Below the pieces are notes generated by a model. That model saw nothing but the letters and a program-made list of their open reading frames with translations, was not told the DNA's origin and searched no databases. The translations under genes and the position numbers were made by a program. Positions 62,509-64,000 of a DNA stretch of 64,000 nt are shown in pieces. How positions within the stretch are numbered: the stretch's first letter is position 1; each line of letters starts with the position of its first letter. The stretch is taken from NCBI RefSeq assembly GCF_004341885.1, contig NZ_SLVX01000019.1, forward strand, positions 55,551 to 119,550, read 5' to 3'. The DNA is from Shinella granuli (GTDB taxonomy: Bacteria > Pseudomonadota > Alphaproteobacteria > Rhizobiales > Rhizobiaceae).

Positions 62509-63765
62509 ATGACGAGCATTCTCACCAACGCAGCAGCCATGTCTGCCCTCCAGACGCTGCGCTCCATCAACAACGGCATGGAAGACACGCAGGCGCGCGT
62601 TTCCTCGGGCCTGCGCGTCGGTGGCGCGGCTGACAACGCTGCTTACTGGTCGATCGCGACCACCATGCGCTCCGACAACATGGCGCTCTCCGCCGTTCAG
62701 GACGCCCTCGGCCTCGGTGCTGCCAAGGTTGATACCGCTTATGCGGGTATGGAGTCCTCGATTGAAGTAGTCAAGGAAATCAAGAAAAAGCTGGTAACGG
62801 CGACGGAAGACGGCGTCGATAAAGCGAAGGTGCAGGGCGAAATCGCTCAGCTTCAGGATCAGCTGAAGGGCATTGCTGATGCGGCGTCTTTCTCTGGAGA
62901 AAACTGGCTGAAGGCTGATGCCGGGGCCGCAGCGATCAAAGACGTTGTCGGCTCCTTCGTTCGTGATGACAACGGCAACGTCTCGGTCAAGAAGATCGGT
63001 TACACGCTTGACGATAAGACTGTTCTCTTTGACTCGACGAACAACACGCCGTTGACGACGTATGGCTCGGGCATTCTTGACGCCCAGGCGCAATACAATG
63101 GCACGGATGGCGTTAATGTCGACATCACGATCAATGGCGTCGCTTCGTCGCCTGCCGTTAAGGGTTATAGCACGAACGAGCTGCTCACGCTCGGCTTGAC
63201 CTTCACGACGAATACGACGACCAATCAAACTGTTGCTGATAATGCGGGCACTGTAGAGTACCTGCGTCTTGACGGACAGGACAAGTGGGTGAAACTGACC
63301 GCGACTGCGCCGACGACTGGTCAGGCTGTTGCCTACAACGATGGTTCCACTGACTACTTCGTCGATACTGCCGATCTACCGACGAACGTTGTCAACGCAG
63401 ATGCTGGGTTCTCCGTTTACAACCTCGACATCACGAAGTTGGATACCGTTGCAACCGCGATGGGTGGTAGTTTTACTGAAGCCGACGCTCTGGATTTCAT
63501 GATCCAGTATATCGATGATCAGCTCCAGACCATGACCAGCGCGGCTGCATCGCTCGGCTCCATTTCTTCACGCATCGAGCTGCAGGAAGAATTCGCCTCA
63601 AAGCTGTCCGCAGCCATCGACAAGGGCGTCGGTCGCCTGGTTGATGCGGATATGAACGAGGAATCGACCCGCCTGAAGGCACTGCAGACGCAGCAGCAGC
63701 TCGCCATCCAGTCGCTGTCGATTGCTAACAGCGCGTCGCAGAACATCCTGTCTCTGTTCCGTTAA
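62509..63765 (+). CDS. flaA: flagellin
   Basis: 418 residues. N-terminal D0/D1: MTSILTNAAAMSALQTLRSINNGMEDTQARVSSGLRVGGAADNAAYWSIATTMRSDN. C-terminal D1/D0: SSRIELQEEFASKLSAAIDKGVGRLVDADMNEESTRLKALQTQQQLAIQSLSIANSASQNILSLFR. The middle (about residues 85-330) is variable. Length and end sequences fit rhizobial flagellins that form complex filaments. The ATG at 62509 follows AAAGGGA; an upstream in-frame ATG at 62470 is unlikely. More flagellin genes probably follow beyond the window, as in other rhizobia. Confidence 0.95.
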   Translation: MTSILTNAAAMSALQTLRSINNGMEDTQARVSSGLRVGGAADNAAYWSIATTMRSDNMALSAVQDALGLGAAKVDTAYAGMESSIEVVKEIKKKLVTATEDGVDKAKVQGEIAQLQDQLKGIADAASFSGENWLKADAGAAAIKDVVGSFVRDDNGNVSVKKIGYTLDDKTVLFDSTNNTPLTTYGSGILDAQAQYNGTDGVNVDITINGVASSPAVKGYSTNELLTLGLTFTTNTTTNQTVADNAGTVEYLRLDGQDKWVKLTATAPTTGQAVAYNDGSTDYFVDTADLPTNVVNADAGFSVYNLDITKLDTVATAMGGSFTEADALDFMIQYIDDQLQTMTSAAASLGSISSRIELQEEFASKLSAAIDKGVGRLVDADMNEESTRLKALQTQQQLAIQSLSIANSASQNILSLFR

Positions 63766-63818
63766 TACGGTGGGAAACAGGAAGGGTGAGTGGAGTTTGA
63801 CTGTTCACCTACGCTTTG

Positions 63819-63846
63819 AGCCGCTCCCGAGAGGGGGCGGCTTTAT
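63819..63846 (+). terminator. flagellin terminator
   Basis: Ten-base stem (63819-63828 with 63833-63842, one G-T pair), loop GAGA, then a TTTAT tail, 54 bases after the stop. Beyond it, 63847-64000 holds no gene that I can see. Confidence 0.8.
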
Positions 63847-64000
63847 CATTTCATTAACACTTTCTTGATACGCGCGCGCGACGGTTGTGAATAATCACTT
63901 CTCGCGTGAGAGCGGCGGTGCAAAAGTCGGCCACGGTAGCGGCGGCATAATGCTGCTGCGGGCGGAGTAAAATCCGGCCACCTATTTCCTTTCTGCAACG

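Overview
The window is chromosomal DNA from an alphaproteobacterium of the Rhizobiaceae (GC-rich, Agrobacterium/Rhizobium/Sinorhizobium/Shinella-like). The evidence is gene order: fabI-fabB-fabA beside an Irr-type Fur regulator, aroA-cmk-rpsA, the rhizobial rhamnose locus rhaDI/rhaRSTPQUK, and a long che-fli-vis-flg cluster ending in a flagellin gene. The AroA protein looks extremely close to the Agrobacterium sp. CP4 enzyme. The genus cannot be fixed from the sequence alone.

Layout. 1-1.6 kb: Lrp-type regulator divergent from a LysE exporter, plus a small membrane protein. 1.6-5 kb: unsaturated fatty-acid genes fabA-fabB-fabI, divergent from irr. 5-9.4 kb: a TRIC-type channel, a secreted protein, YdcF, a TMEM43-like protein, a DUF2934 protein and a HigB/HigA-like toxin-antitoxin pair. 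9.5-14.4 kb: tRNA-Ala(GGC), a TIGR02300 protein, aroA, cmk and rpsA. 14.4-22.8 kb: two large unrecognised proteins, a nicotinamide phosphoribosyltransferase-like enzyme, DUF817, NrnC-type RNase, a hydroxyacid dehydrogenase and a GlsB/YeaQ protein. 22.9-33.8 kb: complete L-rhamnose uptake and catabolism locus. 33.8-42.8 kb: the che operon (globin-type receptor, STAS protein/CheS, CheY1, CheA, CheW, CheR, CheB, CheY2, CheD, CheT). 42.8-63.8 kb: flagellar genes with the VisN/VisR master regulators, ending in a flagellin gene.

How it works together. Rhamnose enters through RhaSTPQ, is interconverted by RhaU, isomerised by RhaI, phosphorylated by RhaK and cleaved/oxidised by RhaD, under DeoR-type RhaR acting on the shared promoter. 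The che operon sends phosphoryl groups from CheA to two CheY proteins; CheY2 is expected to act on the FliM/FliN/FliG switch encoded downstream, with CheY1/CheS as phosphate sink. VisN/VisR sit between fliF and flhB and are expected to control the cluster.

The most interesting signals are regulatory. There are exact or one-mismatch TTAA-N7-TTAA (CtrA-type) boxes upstream of visN, of flaA and of both large unknown genes at 14.4-16.0 kb and 18.2-19.4 kb. An identical 22-base sequence lies upstream of the che operon and of the flagellin gene. A 43-base perfect inverted repeat lies between rhaS and rhaT. The AroA carries Gly at residue 100, where the glyphosate-insensitive CP4 enzyme has Ala. No CRISPR array, insertion sequence, prophage or replication origin was seen.
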